A stretch of DNA of 64,000 bases from NCBI GenBank assembly GCA_021770445.1, contig JAETQY010000008.1, positions 1 to 64,000 of the forward strand, read 5' to 3'. A program made the position numbers and the translations under genes. The DNA is from Bacillota bacterium (GTDB lineage: Bacteria > Bacillota > Clostridia > Oscillospirales > Oscillospiraceae). Of this stretch, positions 24,834-32,432 are shown piece by piece. Under the pieces are notes generated by a model. The model ran no database searches. It saw only the letters and a list, made by a program, of their open reading frames with translations, and had not been told where the DNA came from. Position 1 is the stretch's first letter. Each line of letters begins with the position of its first letter.

Positions 24834-26702
24834 ATGGCCCGACGCGAAGCGCCCTCCCGCCGGAGGGTTGGACAAAAACAAAATACCTTCTTCGGCGGGG
24901 CGGCCATTCTGGCAGCAGGCGCCATGGTGGTCAAGCTCATCGGCATGTTCTACAAGATCCCCCTAAACAACATCATCGGGGCTCAGGGCAACGCCGACTT
25001 CAACAACGCCTACAACATCTACGCTGTCCTGCTCACCATCTCCACCGCTGGCCTGCCCGTGGCGGTGTCCAAGCTGGTGAGCGAGGCCAACGCCCAGGGC
25101 CGGCGCAATCAGGTACGGCGCACCTTCCAGCTGGCCCTGGGGATGTTCCTATTCCTGGGGACAGTCTCCTTCCTGGTGATGTACTTCAAGGCGGATGCCC
25201 TGGCCGGCCTGATGAACGACACCAAGGCCGCCCCCGGCATTCGGGCCCTGGCCCCGGCGGTGGTGTGCGTGGGCTGTCTGGCCGCCCTGCGGGGCTACAG
25301 CCAGGGCCACCTCAACATGACCCCCACCTCCGTCTCCCAGATCATCGAGGCCCTGTGCAAGCTGTTCATCGGCCTGTCCCTGGCCTACGCCCTCATCAAG
25401 ATGGGCCAACCCCCGGAGATGGCCGCCGCCGGCGCCATCACCGGCGTCACCGTGGGTACGGTGGTGGCCCTGGTCTATATGGTGGTCAGCTTTTTCCTGG
25501 CCCGCCTCCGGGAGCCCGGCCGCAGCCGGGATGTGCCCGACGAGGCAGGGGACATCATTCGGGATATTCTGCGCATCGCCATCCCCATTACCCTCAGCTC
25601 CTCCATGGTGGGCATTGTCACAGTGATTGACTCCGCCCTGGTCCAGGGGCAGGTCCAGAAGGCCCTGCTGGAAAATCCCGCCTGCTGGGAGCTGTACCGC
25701 AGCTTTGTGGACTTCGCCCCCCTGGAGAGCGCCATCTCCGCCTGGAAGGGGCTGCTGACTGAGGGGACGGCCGCCACAATGGCTGTCCTCAGCGCCCAGG
25801 TGGAGGCGGCCCAGGCCGCCCAGGCGGCGGGGACGGCTCTCTCCGCTCTGGAGGAGGGGGCCCTGACCCTGCACACCACCCTGGAGGGCATCAGCCGCAC
25901 CCTCTACGGCAACTACGGCAGCGCCCTGACCATCTACAATCTGCCCACCGCCCTGATGACGGCCATCACCATCTCGGTGATCCCCACCGTCTCCGGGGCT
26001 CTGGCCCGGCGCGACCGCCGGGGGGCCTCCCGGGTGGCCGGCTCCGCCCTGCGGATCACCGCCCTGATGGCCTTCCCCATGGGGGTGGGGCTGTTCGTGC
26101 TGGGCACCCCCATCATCCGGCTTCTCTTCCCCAAAATGGAGTCCTCCCTGGCCGGACCCCTGCTGTCCACCCTGGGCCTGGCCACGGTGTTCGTGTGTCT
26201 GATGCTGGTGTGCAACTCCATCCTCCAGGCTTACGGCTTTGTCAACCTGCCCATTCTGGTGATGGTACTGGGTGGCGGGGTAAAGATCTTTACCAACTAC
26301 AACGTGGTGGCCATGCCCCGGGTGGGCATCTACGGCGCGCCCATGGGCAACATCTTCTGCTTCGGGCTGTGCCTGCTGCTGGACCTGCTCCTCATCAGCC
26401 GGGTGGTCCCCCGGCGGCCCCGGTATCTGCCCGTCTTTTTGAAGCCGCTGATCGCCTCCGCCATGATGGGCGGGGCCGCCTGGGCGGTGTACGGCCTGGG
26501 AGCCAAGCTCCTCAGCTCCGTTCCTGAGGGGGGCGGCCAGGCCGTCCTCAGCACCACCGGCAATGCCATCTGCGTCCTGGCGGCCATCGGGGTGGCCGTG
26601 GTGATCTACCTGGTCCTGGTCATCGCTTTGAGGGCCATTTCCCGGGACGACCTGTCCCTGATGCCCAAGGGCGACAAGCTGGCCCGCCTGCTCCGGCTGT
26701 AG
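24834..26702 (+). CDS. SpoVB-like lipid/oligosaccharide flippase (MOP superfamily)
   Basis: A 622-residue polytopic protein of the polysaccharide-transport / SpoVB family with about 14 hydrophobic segments; the family motif FYKIPLNNIIGAQG is near residue 45. The ATG at 24834 follows CAGGAGGCGG; an in-frame ATG 18 nt earlier overlaps that site. An extra cytoplasmic-size insertion rich in Ala and Glu lies around residues 290-350. Order flippase, mazG, (hup), S4 protein matches Bacillus yabM(spoVB-like)-yabN-yabO. Expected role: moving lipid-linked envelope precursors across the membrane, possibly for the spore cortex. Confidence 0.85.
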   Translation: MARREAPSRRRVGQKQNTFFGGAAILAAGAMVVKLIGMFYKIPLNNIIGAQGNADFNNAYNIYAVLLTISTAGLPVAVSKLVSEANAQGRRNQVRRTFQLALGMFLFLGTVSFLVMYFKADALAGLMNDTKAAPGIRALAPAVVCVGCLAALRGYSQGHLNMTPTSVSQIIEALCKLFIGLSLAYALIKMGQPPEMAAAGAITGVTVGTVVALVYMVVSFFLARLREPGRSRDVPDEAGDIIRDILRIAIPITLSSSMVGIVTVIDSALVQGQVQKALLENPACWELYRSFVDFAPLESAISAWKGLLTEGTAATMAVLSAQVEAAQAAQAAGTALSALEEGALTLHTTLEGISRTLYGNYGSALTIYNLPTALMTAITISVIPTVSGALARRDRRGASRVAGSALRITALMAFPMGVGLFVLGTPIIRLLFPKMESSLAGPLLSTLGLATVFVCLMLVCNSILQAYGFVNLPILVMVLGGGVKIFTNYNVVAMPRVGIYGAPMGNIFCFGLCLLLDLLLISRVVPRRPRYLPVFLKPLIASAMMGGAAWAVYGLGAKLLSSVPEGGGQAVLSTTGNAICVLAAIGVAVVIYLVLVIALRAISRDDLSLMPKGDKLARLLRL

Positions 26703-26793
26703 CGCACATTTGGAACATTTTGGAAATCCAAGTAAATATTTTTTTATATTATCCCCAAAAGCGGGAAAAAAGACTTGATAAGGAAGCGAAATT

Positions 26794-27579
26794 GTGGTAG
26801 ATTTTCAAATAGCGGAAAATTACGGCATGGACGATCTGCTCAAGATTATGGAGTTGCTCCGGGCCCCCGGGGGCTGCCCCTGGGACCGGGCCCAGACCCA
26901 TCAGTCCATCCGGGACAACATGCTGGAGGAGGCCTATGAGGCCGCCGACGCCATCGACCGCATGGACATGGAAAATCTCAGGGAGGAGCTGGGCGACGTG
27001 CTGCTCCAGGTGGTGTTCCACGCGTCCATGGCTCAGGAGGCGGGGCAGTTCACCTTTGACGACGTGGTGGACGGGGTGTGCCGGAAGCTGGTGTTCCGCC
27101 ACCCCCACGTCTTTGGAACGGCGGACGCAAGGGACCCGGTTGGGGCCCTGTCCGCCTGGGAGACCCAGAAGCGGGAGGAGAAGGGCCAGCGGACTGCCGC
27201 CGACGCCTTAGACAGCGTGGCCCGGGCGCTTCCCGCCTTGACCCGCGCCGCCAAGCTCCAGAGCAAGGCCGCCAAGGCGGGCTTCGACTGGAGGGAGGCC
27301 GCCCCCGCTATGGACAAGCTGTCTGAGGAGCTGGAGGAGTTCCAGACCGCTGTGCGGGAGGGCTCCAATATGGAGGAGGAGCTGGGCGATCTGCTCTTCG
27401 CCGCCGTCAAGGCTGGCCGGTTTGCCGGCGTGGACGGCGAAACCGCCCTGCAAAAGGCCTGCGAGAAGTTCATCCGCCGCTTCCGGCGGGTGGAGCAGCT
27501 GGCCGACGCCCCGTTGGACAAGCTGGATGTTCCCGCCCTGGAGGAGCTCTGGGCCAGGGCAAAAGAGGAGGAGGCTTAA
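26794..27579 (+). CDS. mazG: nucleoside triphosphate pyrophosphohydrolase MazG
   Basis: A 261-residue protein with two MazG domains, the normal length of the E. coli type. The first domain shows the metal-binding pattern [11 protein letters not shown] ... EELGDVLLQ; the second LSEELEEF ... [11 protein letters not shown]. It removes pyrophosphate from non-canonical or damaged NTPs. The start is GTG at 26794, with AAGGAAG upstream; the next ATG (26827) would cut into the first helix. It keeps its conserved place between the SpoVB-like flippase and the hup/S4 genes. Confidence 0.92.
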   Translation: MVDFQIAENYGMDDLLKIMELLRAPGGCPWDRAQTHQSIRDNMLEEAYEAADAIDRMDMENLREELGDVLLQVVFHASMAQEAGQFTFDDVVDGVCRKLVFRHPHVFGTADARDPVGALSAWETQKREEKGQRTAADALDSVARALPALTRAAKLQSKAAKAGFDWREAAPAMDKLSEELEEFQTAVREGSNMEEELGDLLFAAVKAGRFAGVDGETALQKACEKFIRRFRRVEQLADAPLDKLDVPALEELWARAKEEEA

Positions 27580-27595
27580 CACCCAGAAGGATCTG

Positions 27596-27662
27596 TATTC
27601 ACAGCCAGGAAATTACGCGCCGGAGTACTCTCGTCCGGGCCGGTGGTTCACGGCTGTGAATA
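27596..27662 (+). other. large stem-loop in the hup leader region
   Basis: TATTCACAGCC (27596-27606) and GGCTGTGAATA (27652-27662) form an 11-bp perfect outer stem closing a 45-nt GC-rich loop that can fold further (CCGGA...TCCGG). No T-run follows, so it is not a simple terminator. It lies 75 nt upstream of the hup ATG and may be a leader structure or an end-processing element of mazG mRNA. Confidence 0.4.
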
Positions 27663-27736
27663 TGGATCAGAGGGTTTTAAGTATATATTCAGGCAGCCGG
27701 ATGTGGGCTGTCAAACAATGCACAGGAGGAGAAAAT

Positions 27737-28012
27737 ATGAACAAAACCGAACTCATTGCGGCAGTGGCTGAGAAGGCCGAGCTGTCCAAGAAGGACGCTG
27801 AGGTCGCCATCTCCGCCGCCATCGACGTGATCACTGACGCTCTGCGCACCGGTGAGAAGGTTCAGCTGGTTGGCTTTGGCTCCTTTGAGGTGAAGACCCG
27901 CGCCGAGCGCATGGGCCGCAACCCCCAGACCAAGCAGCCCATCCCCATCCCCGCCTCCAAGGCCCCCGTGTTCAAGGCCGGCAAGGCCCTGAAGGACGCG
28001 GTCGCCCGCTGA
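27737..28012 (+). CDS. hup: HU family DNA-binding protein
   Basis: A 91-residue nucleoid protein of standard HU length. It starts [17 protein letters not shown] and carries the DNA-binding arm signature [20 protein letters not shown] with the intercalating-Pro loop [19 protein letters not shown] precedes the ATG. It binds and bends DNA without sequence specificity. Its place between mazG and the S4-domain gene is shared with other Clostridia; the terminator directly after it suggests high separate expression. Confidence 0.95.
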   Translation: MNKTELIAAVAEKAELSKKDAEVAISAAIDVITDALRTGEKVQLVGFGSFEVKTRAERMGRNPQTKQPIPIPASKAPVFKAGKALKDAVAR

Positions 28013-28030
28013 CCGGGATTGTTTGATCAG

Positions 28031-28064
28031 GAGACGCCGCCGCAAGGCGGCGCCTCTTTTCTTT
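28031..28064 (+). terminator. intrinsic terminator after hup
   Basis: GAGACGCCGCC / GGCGGCGCCTC stem (one mismatch) with GCAA loop, then TTTTCTTTT. The S4-domain gene starts 12 nt later, so its expression may depend on read-through. Confidence 0.75.
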
Positions 28065-28075
28065 TGGAGGACGCT

Positions 28076-28318
28076 ATGCGACTGGATAAATGGTTAAAGG
28101 TATCCCGGCTCATCAAACGCCGCACCGTGGCCAACGAGGCCTGCGACAACGAGCGAGTGTCCGTCAACGGCCGGCCCGTCCGGGCCAGCTATGACGTGAA
28201 GGTGGGCGACCGGGTGGAGCTGAAATTCGGGCAGAACACCGTGAAGGTGGAGGTGCTGGTGGTGACCGACAACGTGGGCAAGGCGGACGCCGCCGCCATG
28301 TACAGGGAAATTCTATGA
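28076..28318 (+). CDS. rqcP: S4-domain RNA-binding protein, RqcP/YabO type
   Basis: An 80-residue protein consisting of one S4 domain: MRLDKWLKVSRLIKRRT then VSVNGRPVRASYDVKVGD. By length, sequence and position (downstream of the flippase and mazG) it corresponds to Bacillus YabO, now RqcP, which helps RqcH add C-terminal alanine tails to nascent chains on stalled 50S subunits. TTGGAGG precedes the ATG. The stop overlaps the apbE start by four bases. Confidence 0.88.
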   Translation: MRLDKWLKVSRLIKRRTVANEACDNERVSVNGRPVRASYDVKVGDRVELKFGQNTVKVEVLVVTDNVGKADAAAMYREIL

Positions 28319-29361
28319 AAAAACGGATACTCTGCGCCCTGCTGGCCGTGGTTCTATGCGCCTGCGCTTTGGCGGGCTGTTCCCGGGAGCCGGTTGAATC
28401 TACCACCTTCGCGATGGATACGGTGATGAATTTTACTCTCTACGGCGGCTGGGACCGGGAAAAGACCAAGGAGACCCGGGACTGGATGACCTCGCGGCTG
28501 GCCTATTGTGACGAGATGTTCTCCGCCACGGATGAAAACAGCGATATTGCTCAGGTAAATCGGGCGGCGGGGCAGCCGGTGGAGCTGAAAAATCCTACCG
28601 CTGAGCTGCTGTCCCAAGCGCTGGAGCTGTGCCGGGTCACGGACGGCGCCCTGGATATCACCGCTTACCCCGCCGTCAAGGCCTGGGGCTTCACCCAGGA
28701 GGAGCACCGGGTGCCCTCAGAGGAGGAGCTGGCGGAGCTGGCGGCAAGGATCGACTACTCCGCCGTCAAGCTGGATGGAAATACGATTACCCTCCCGGAG
28801 GGGGTGGAGATTGACCTGGGGGCGGTGGCCAAGGGCTTTGCCGGGGACTGGCTGGCCCAGCAGGTCCGGAACATCTACCCGGGGGAGGATTCCGCCCTGC
28901 TGGACCTGGGCCAGAGCACCATCGTCGCCGTGGGGAGCAAGCCGGGGGGCAAGCCCTGGCGCATCGGGGTGGTGGACCCGGCCCAGCCGGAAAGCTACTT
29001 CGCCGTGGTGGAGCTGGTCGATATGGCCATGGGCACCTCGGGGGGCTACCAGCGATATTTTGAACAGGACGGAATTACCTACTGGCACATCCTGGACCCG
29101 GACACCGCCGCCCCCGCCCGGTCAGGGCTGGCCTCGGTGACGGTGGTGGCCCCCTCGGCCCTGACCTGCGACGGCCTGTCCACCGCCCTGTTCGTCATGG
29201 GGCTGGAGGAGGGGGCCGCCTTCTGGCGGAACCACCCCGAGCTGGAGTTCGACGTCATCTTTGTCACCGAGGACGGGGAAATCTACCGCACCGCCGGACT
29301 GGAGGGCCGGTTCTCCCTGGCGGAGGGGTACACCGACCGGGAGGTGACTTTGCTGGAATGA
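28315..29361 (+). CDS. apbE: FAD:protein FMN transferase, lipoprotein
   Basis: A 348-residue ApbE protein that attaches FMN through a phosphoester to Thr/Ser of target proteins such as Rnf/Nqr subunits. It has a lipoprotein signal (MKKR, hydrophobic core, lipobox ALAGC with Cys22), so it acts outside the membrane. Family landmarks: TTFAMDTVMNFTLY, DLGAVAKGFAGDW, LDLGQSTIVAVG and GTSGGYQRYF ... HILDP. The start overlaps the rqcP stop (ATGA) and its own stop overlaps the next gene, giving a tightly coupled apbE / NusG-II / Gx set. Confidence 0.93.
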   Translation: MKKRILCALLAVVLCACALAGCSREPVESTTFAMDTVMNFTLYGGWDREKTKETRDWMTSRLAYCDEMFSATDENSDIAQVNRAAGQPVELKNPTAELLSQALELCRVTDGALDITAYPAVKAWGFTQEEHRVPSEEELAELAARIDYSAVKLDGNTITLPEGVEIDLGAVAKGFAGDWLAQQVRNIYPGEDSALLDLGQSTIVAVGSKPGGKPWRIGVVDPAQPESYFAVVELVDMAMGTSGGYQRYFEQDGITYWHILDPDTAAPARSGLASVTVVAPSALTCDGLSTALFVMGLEEGAAFWRNHPELEFDVIFVTEDGEIYRTAGLEGRFSLAEGYTDREVTLLE

Positions 29362-29726
29362 AGGGCAAGGTAGTTTTGTTCCTGCTGCTGGCCGCCGTGG
29401 CCGCCTCCGCGGCCCTTCTCCTGCTCCGGGGCGGGGAAGAGGACACCCCCGTGGCCCGGATCACCCGGGACGGCGTCCTGCTGGAGGAGATTGACCTGAA
29501 CAAGGTGGACCAGCCCTACACCCTCACCTTTGAAGATGAGAGCGGTTCCAACACCATTTCCGTGGAAAAGGGCCGCATTCGGGTGTCGGCGGCCGACTGC
29601 CCCGACCGGGTCTGCGTCAACCAGGGTTGGATTGCAGACGGCACCGTGCCCATCGTCTGCCTGCCCCACAGGCTGATGGTGGAGATCAAGGGAGGCGGAG
29701 GTGATCTGGATGGCGGGGCCGGTTAG
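29358..29726 (+). CDS. NusG domain II-containing secreted/membrane protein
   Basis: A 122-residue protein: an N-terminal membrane anchor (about residues 5-23) and an extracytoplasmic beta-rich domain of the NusG-II type, with the conserved CPDRVCVNQGWI and PIVCLPHRL stretches holding three cysteines. In Firmicutes this family accompanies apbE and Gx transporter genes and is linked to flavin-based extracytosolic electron transfer. It overlaps apbE by four bases upstream and the Gx gene by 17 bases downstream. Confidence 0.88.
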   Translation: MKGKVVLFLLLAAVAASAALLLLRGGEEDTPVARITRDGVLLEEIDLNKVDQPYTLTFEDESGSNTISVEKGRIRVSAADCPDRVCVNQGWIADGTVPIVCLPHRLMVEIKGGGGDLDGGAG

Positions 29727-30219
29727 GGGGGCGGGGCGGATCGCCCGGCTGGCCCTGCTCACCGCCATCGCTTTGACCATCTTTATGGCGGAGGCTCAGC
29801 TCCCGGTGATTCCCATCCCTGGGGTCAAGCTGGGTCTGGCCAACATCGTCACGGTGTACGCTATGTTTGCCCTGGGCCCGGGAGACGCCCTGTTGGTGCT
29901 GTCTGGCCGGGTGTTTTTGGGGGCCGTGTTCTCCGGGCAGCCCATGACCCTCATCTATAGCGCCGCCGGGGGACTGCTCAGCTGGTGTGCCCTGTGCCTG
30001 CTGCGCAAGGCCCTCACGGAAAAACAAATCTGGCTGGCCAGCCCTGCGGCCGCCATCTTCCACAACCTGGGCCAACTCTTAGCCGCCGCCGCTGTGCTGC
30101 GCTCCCGGGCGGTAATGGCCTACCTGCCCTACCTGATCATCGCCGCCGTCATCGCCGGGCTGTTCACCGGCATCGCCGCCCAGGCGCTGATCCACCGGCT
30201 GAACCGGGTCAAGCACTAA
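29710..30219 (+). CDS. Gx transporter family membrane protein
   Basis: A 169-residue protein with about five hydrophobic segments and the Gly-rich family motif PGVKLGLANIVTVYAMF. The ATG at 29710 is used because GGAGGTGATC, a near-perfect anti-16S match, lies 8 nt upstream; a GTG nine bases earlier overlaps that site. The family (once annotated as heptaprenyl diphosphate synthase component I) is a putative S-component-like transporter. Genomic coupling to apbE and the NusG-II protein suggests a role with the same flavinylation or redox system. Confidence 0.88.
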   Translation: MAGPVRGAGRIARLALLTAIALTIFMAEAQLPVIPIPGVKLGLANIVTVYAMFALGPGDALLVLSGRVFLGAVFSGQPMTLIYSAAGGLLSWCALCLLRKALTEKQIWLASPAAAIFHNLGQLLAAAAVLRSRAVMAYLPYLIIAAVIAGLFTGIAAQALIHRLNRVKH

Positions 30220-30232
30220 CAGAAACGAAAAG

Positions 30233-30265
30233 CCCCGGATACCTGCTCCAAGGTATCCGGGGTTT
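30233..30265 (+). terminator. terminator after the apbE-Gx operon
   Basis: 12-bp perfect stem CCCCGGATACCT (30233-30244) / AGGTATCCGGGG (30251-30262), then TTT. The T-run is short. Confidence 0.6.
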
Positions 30266-30571
30266 CCCGTTGAAAAAGAGGATTAAAATGAAACGAACTG
30301 TCTCTTGCAACTGTTATCTTATCGGAAAGATATTAACAAATCCAACGCCAGATGTTACAAAAGAATTAAATCGTCTAAAAATTCAGGGAACAGGCAGATT
30401 TTTTTAGCGTTTTTCGCTAGAACGATCCAGCCAAAAAGGGAGAAAGGCCAACGGAGCGACCCGTCAGCCTTTCAAAAAAATGGAGGATAGAATGAAAAGA
30501 TGTTCTTGCCTTGCGAGTATGAGTATAGCCAAAAGTTTTTACAAAAGTTCTTGCGAGTTGTTACAAAAGAT
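30266..30571 (+). other. AT-rich gap with two possible short coding sequences and a hairpin
   Basis: This stretch is far more AT-rich than its neighbours. It contains a 39-codon frame 30288-30407 (MKRTVSCNC..., AGAGGA upstream), a two-part stem 30442-30454 / 30461-30473 (GAAAGGC, ACGG / CCGT, GCCTTTC) and a 27-codon frame 30492-30575 (MKRCSCLAS..., GGAGG upstream). The two frames start alike and share GTTACAAAAGAnTTAAATC further on, so they may derive from a duplication. No family is recognised. Confidence 0.35.
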
Positions 30572-31021
30572 TTAAATCTCTCGCAAATTTTGAAAAAATT
30601 CCTGGAGGACCTCCCCGCACTCCCTCTCCAGCGGCCCCTGGTAGATCCGGGGACGGTGGTTGAATCGCTCCTCAAACAGGTTGAGCACCGACCCGCAGCA
30701 CCCGGCCTTCTCGTCCCGGACCCCGTAGCGGACCTCGTCCACTCGGGCATTGACAATGGCCCCGGCGCACATGGGGCAGGGCTCCAGGGTGACATACAGG
30801 GTGCAGCGGTGCAGCCGCCAGCTCCCTAGACAGGCGCAGGCGTCCCGGATGGCCTCCACCTCGGCGTGGGCGGTGGCGTCGCCCCTCTCCTCCCGGCGGT
30901 TGCGCCCCTGGCCCACGATCTTCCCCTCCCGGACGATCACACAGCCCACGGGCACGTCCCCGCTGGCGGCAGCCTCCCGGGCCAGAGCCAAGGCCTGGCC
31001 CATAAAATACTCGTGGTCCAT
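30572..31021 (-). CDS. tadA: tRNA adenosine(34) deaminase
   Basis: A 149-residue cytidine-deaminase-fold enzyme that converts A34 to inosine in the anticodon of tRNA-Arg(ACG). Zinc-site motifs are complete: HAEVEAI (catalytic Glu) and PCPMCAGA. The N-terminus MDHEYFMGQALALAREA and the VPVGCVIV strand are typical. GAGGGG lies before the ATG. It is downstream of secG on the same strand but separated by a terminator. Confidence 0.95.
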   Translation of the reverse strand: MDHEYFMGQALALAREAAASGDVPVGCVIVREGKIVGQGRNRREERGDATAHAEVEAIRDACACLGSWRLHRCTLYVTLEPCPMCAGAIVNARVDEVRYGVRDEKAGCCGSVLNLFEERFNHRPRIYQGPLERECGEVLQEFFQNLREI

Positions 31022-31035
31022 TTTGCCCCTCTTTT

Positions 31036-31075
31036 CTGAAAAAGCCCCTCGCGGCAGATGCCGGAGGGGCTTGGT
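31036..31075 (-). terminator. intrinsic terminator after secG
   Basis: On the minus strand AAGCCCCTC-CGGCA ... TGCCG-CGAGGGGCTT followed by TTTC. It separates secG from tadA. Confidence 0.7.
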
Positions 31076-31090
31076 CTTTATGATGGGAAA

Positions 31091-31327
31091 TCAGATCAGG
31101 CTCAAGACCAGGGTAATGACAATCCACAGGATGGCCACCCACTTGGTCATCTTGGCCAGCTTGGCGTCCAAGCTCTTGGCCTTGTTCTTGGACAGGAAGG
31201 TGTCGGCGCCGCCGGCGATGGCCCCGGACAGGCCGGCGCTCTTGCCGGACTGGAGCATGACCACGGCGATGACGGCCAGACCGCACAGGACCTGGATAAT
31301 GGTGAGGATCAGACTCAGCGTATTCAT
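31091..31327 (-). CDS. secG: preprotein translocase subunit SecG
   Basis: A 78-residue membrane protein with two hydrophobic helices (about 5-27 and 56-76) joined by the loop QSGKSAGLSGAIAGGADTFL, the hallmark of SecG. It joins SecYE in the export channel. The ATG at 31327 is preceded by AAAGGAACG; a TTG further upstream contains that site and is not the start. Confidence 0.93.
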   Translation of the reverse strand: MNTLSLILTIIQVLCGLAVIAVVMLQSGKSAGLSGAIAGGADTFLSKNKAKSLDAKLAKMTKWVAILWIVITLVLSLI

Positions 31328-31394
31328 ATTACTCGTTCCTTTCAAGGCCCTGGGGCCGAAAATTTATTGTGGGAAAAACCCGGAAGTACAGAAG

Positions 31395-31423
31395 AGCATA
31401 CCACAGTTTAAACAGGATTGCAA
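31395..31423 (-). promoter_or_regulatory. sigma-A promoter of secG
   Basis: TTGCAA (31418-31423), 17-nt spacer, TATGCT (31395-31400) on the minus strand, about 65 nt upstream of the secG ATG. Confidence 0.55.
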
Positions 31424-31439
31424 GTGTTTTCTCTAATTT

Positions 31440-32339
31440 TCAGGAATTTTCCCTCCTCTGGTAGTAGGTAGCCCCGTTTTGGCACCCCTCATCCAGCCGG
31501 CCGGTATCCACCAGATACTCGATAAAAAACCGGACATTCCGCTCAAAGCGCAGAGAGCGGCGGGGCTTGTGGGTAAAGAGCTGGTAGAGGACGCAGGCCG
31601 CCTCGTCGATCTGGCTTGCCGTCATGGGTCGGTCCACCAGCGCCAAAATTTCCTCCGCCCGGCGGCGGACCAGATCCTGGTTGGCGTCGATGAGCCCGCC
31701 GATCTCCTCCCCGGGGCACACCCCCCGGTGGGCCATGATGTAGGCCTCGCAGTCCAACCCCCGCAGCTTCTCCCGGCTCTCAATAGCCATAGCCTGGCTC
31801 AAGTTGTAGGGCAGCTTGGCGGTGAGCAGCTCGGCGCTGAGGAGGGCGTCGGCGGTGTAGCACACGTTGTCCGGGGTAACGGTGCACACATGCCCCGAGG
31901 AGTGCCCCGGGGTGTGGACGATGCCAAACTCCGCCCCGCAGAAGGAGAAGGGGCCGTCAGTCGGTGGAATATAGATGTCGGGCGTGTGGATCATGCAGGA
32001 GGATTCCCGTTCCACCGTCCCCGGAGAGAGGGTCAGAAAGTAGCACTTCAGCGTCAGCAGGGAGGAGCACATCCCCGCCTCCGGGAAGGTGAGGGCGACC
32101 TTCGCGCCGTATTTCTTCTGCAAATAGGCGCTGTTGGCGCAGTGGTCCACATGGGCGTGGGAGCACAGCACTCCCACCGGCCTCAGCCCCGCGGTGCTCA
32201 GCGTCTCCTCCAGCTCCTCCCGCTCCTGGAGCAGCCCGCTGTCCAGCAGAATACAGCGTTTATCGTCCAGCTTGTACAGCGGAATATACTCGACGCCCTC
32301 AAGCACCCATGTATTTCCCTTCACCTGTGTCAGTTCCAT
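31440..32339 (-). CDS. MBL-fold metallohydrolase
   Basis: A 299-residue metallo-beta-lactamase-fold hydrolase. The zinc motif reads SHAHVDHCAN (about residue 65), with further ligands His in HTPGHSSGH and Asp in CYTADALLS and His in IMAHRG. A C-terminal helical/winged region (about 225-299) resembles that of other MBL hydrolases with dimerisation domains. GGGAGG precedes ATG 32339. The substrate is unknown. It lies between secG and mnmG; an AT-rich hairpin repeat fills the gap upstream. Confidence 0.85.
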   Translation of the reverse strand: MELTQVKGNTWVLEGVEYIPLYKLDDKRCILLDSGLLQEREELEETLSTAGLRPVGVLCSHAHVDHCANSAYLQKKYGAKVALTFPEAGMCSSLLTLKCYFLTLSPGTVERESSCMIHTPDIYIPPTDGPFSFCGAEFGIVHTPGHSSGHVCTVTPDNVCYTADALLSAELLTAKLPYNLSQAMAIESREKLRGLDCEAYIMAHRGVCPGEEIGGLIDANQDLVRRRAEEILALVDRPMTASQIDEAACVLYQLFTHKPRRSLRFERNVRFFIEYLVDTGRLDEGCQNGATYYQRRENS

Positions 32340-32365
32340 GTCGGCGCCTCCCAATCAACACAGAG

Positions 32366-32430
32366 GAAAAACGAAGTTTTTCCCGAAAGTTTTTTCTTTG
32401 GTTCTTTCTTTTTTACAAAAAAGAAAGAAC
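32366..32430. repeat. AT-rich hairpin repeat, family C, copy 2
   Basis: AAAACGAAGTTTTTCCCGAAAG, then TTTTTTCTTTGG and the stem GTTCTTTCTTTTTT / AAAAAAGAAAGAAC. It shares this order with copy 3 (45212-45273) and in part with copy 1 (1430-1471). It separates mnmG from the MBL-fold gene. Confidence 0.75.
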
Positions 32431-32432
32431 AC

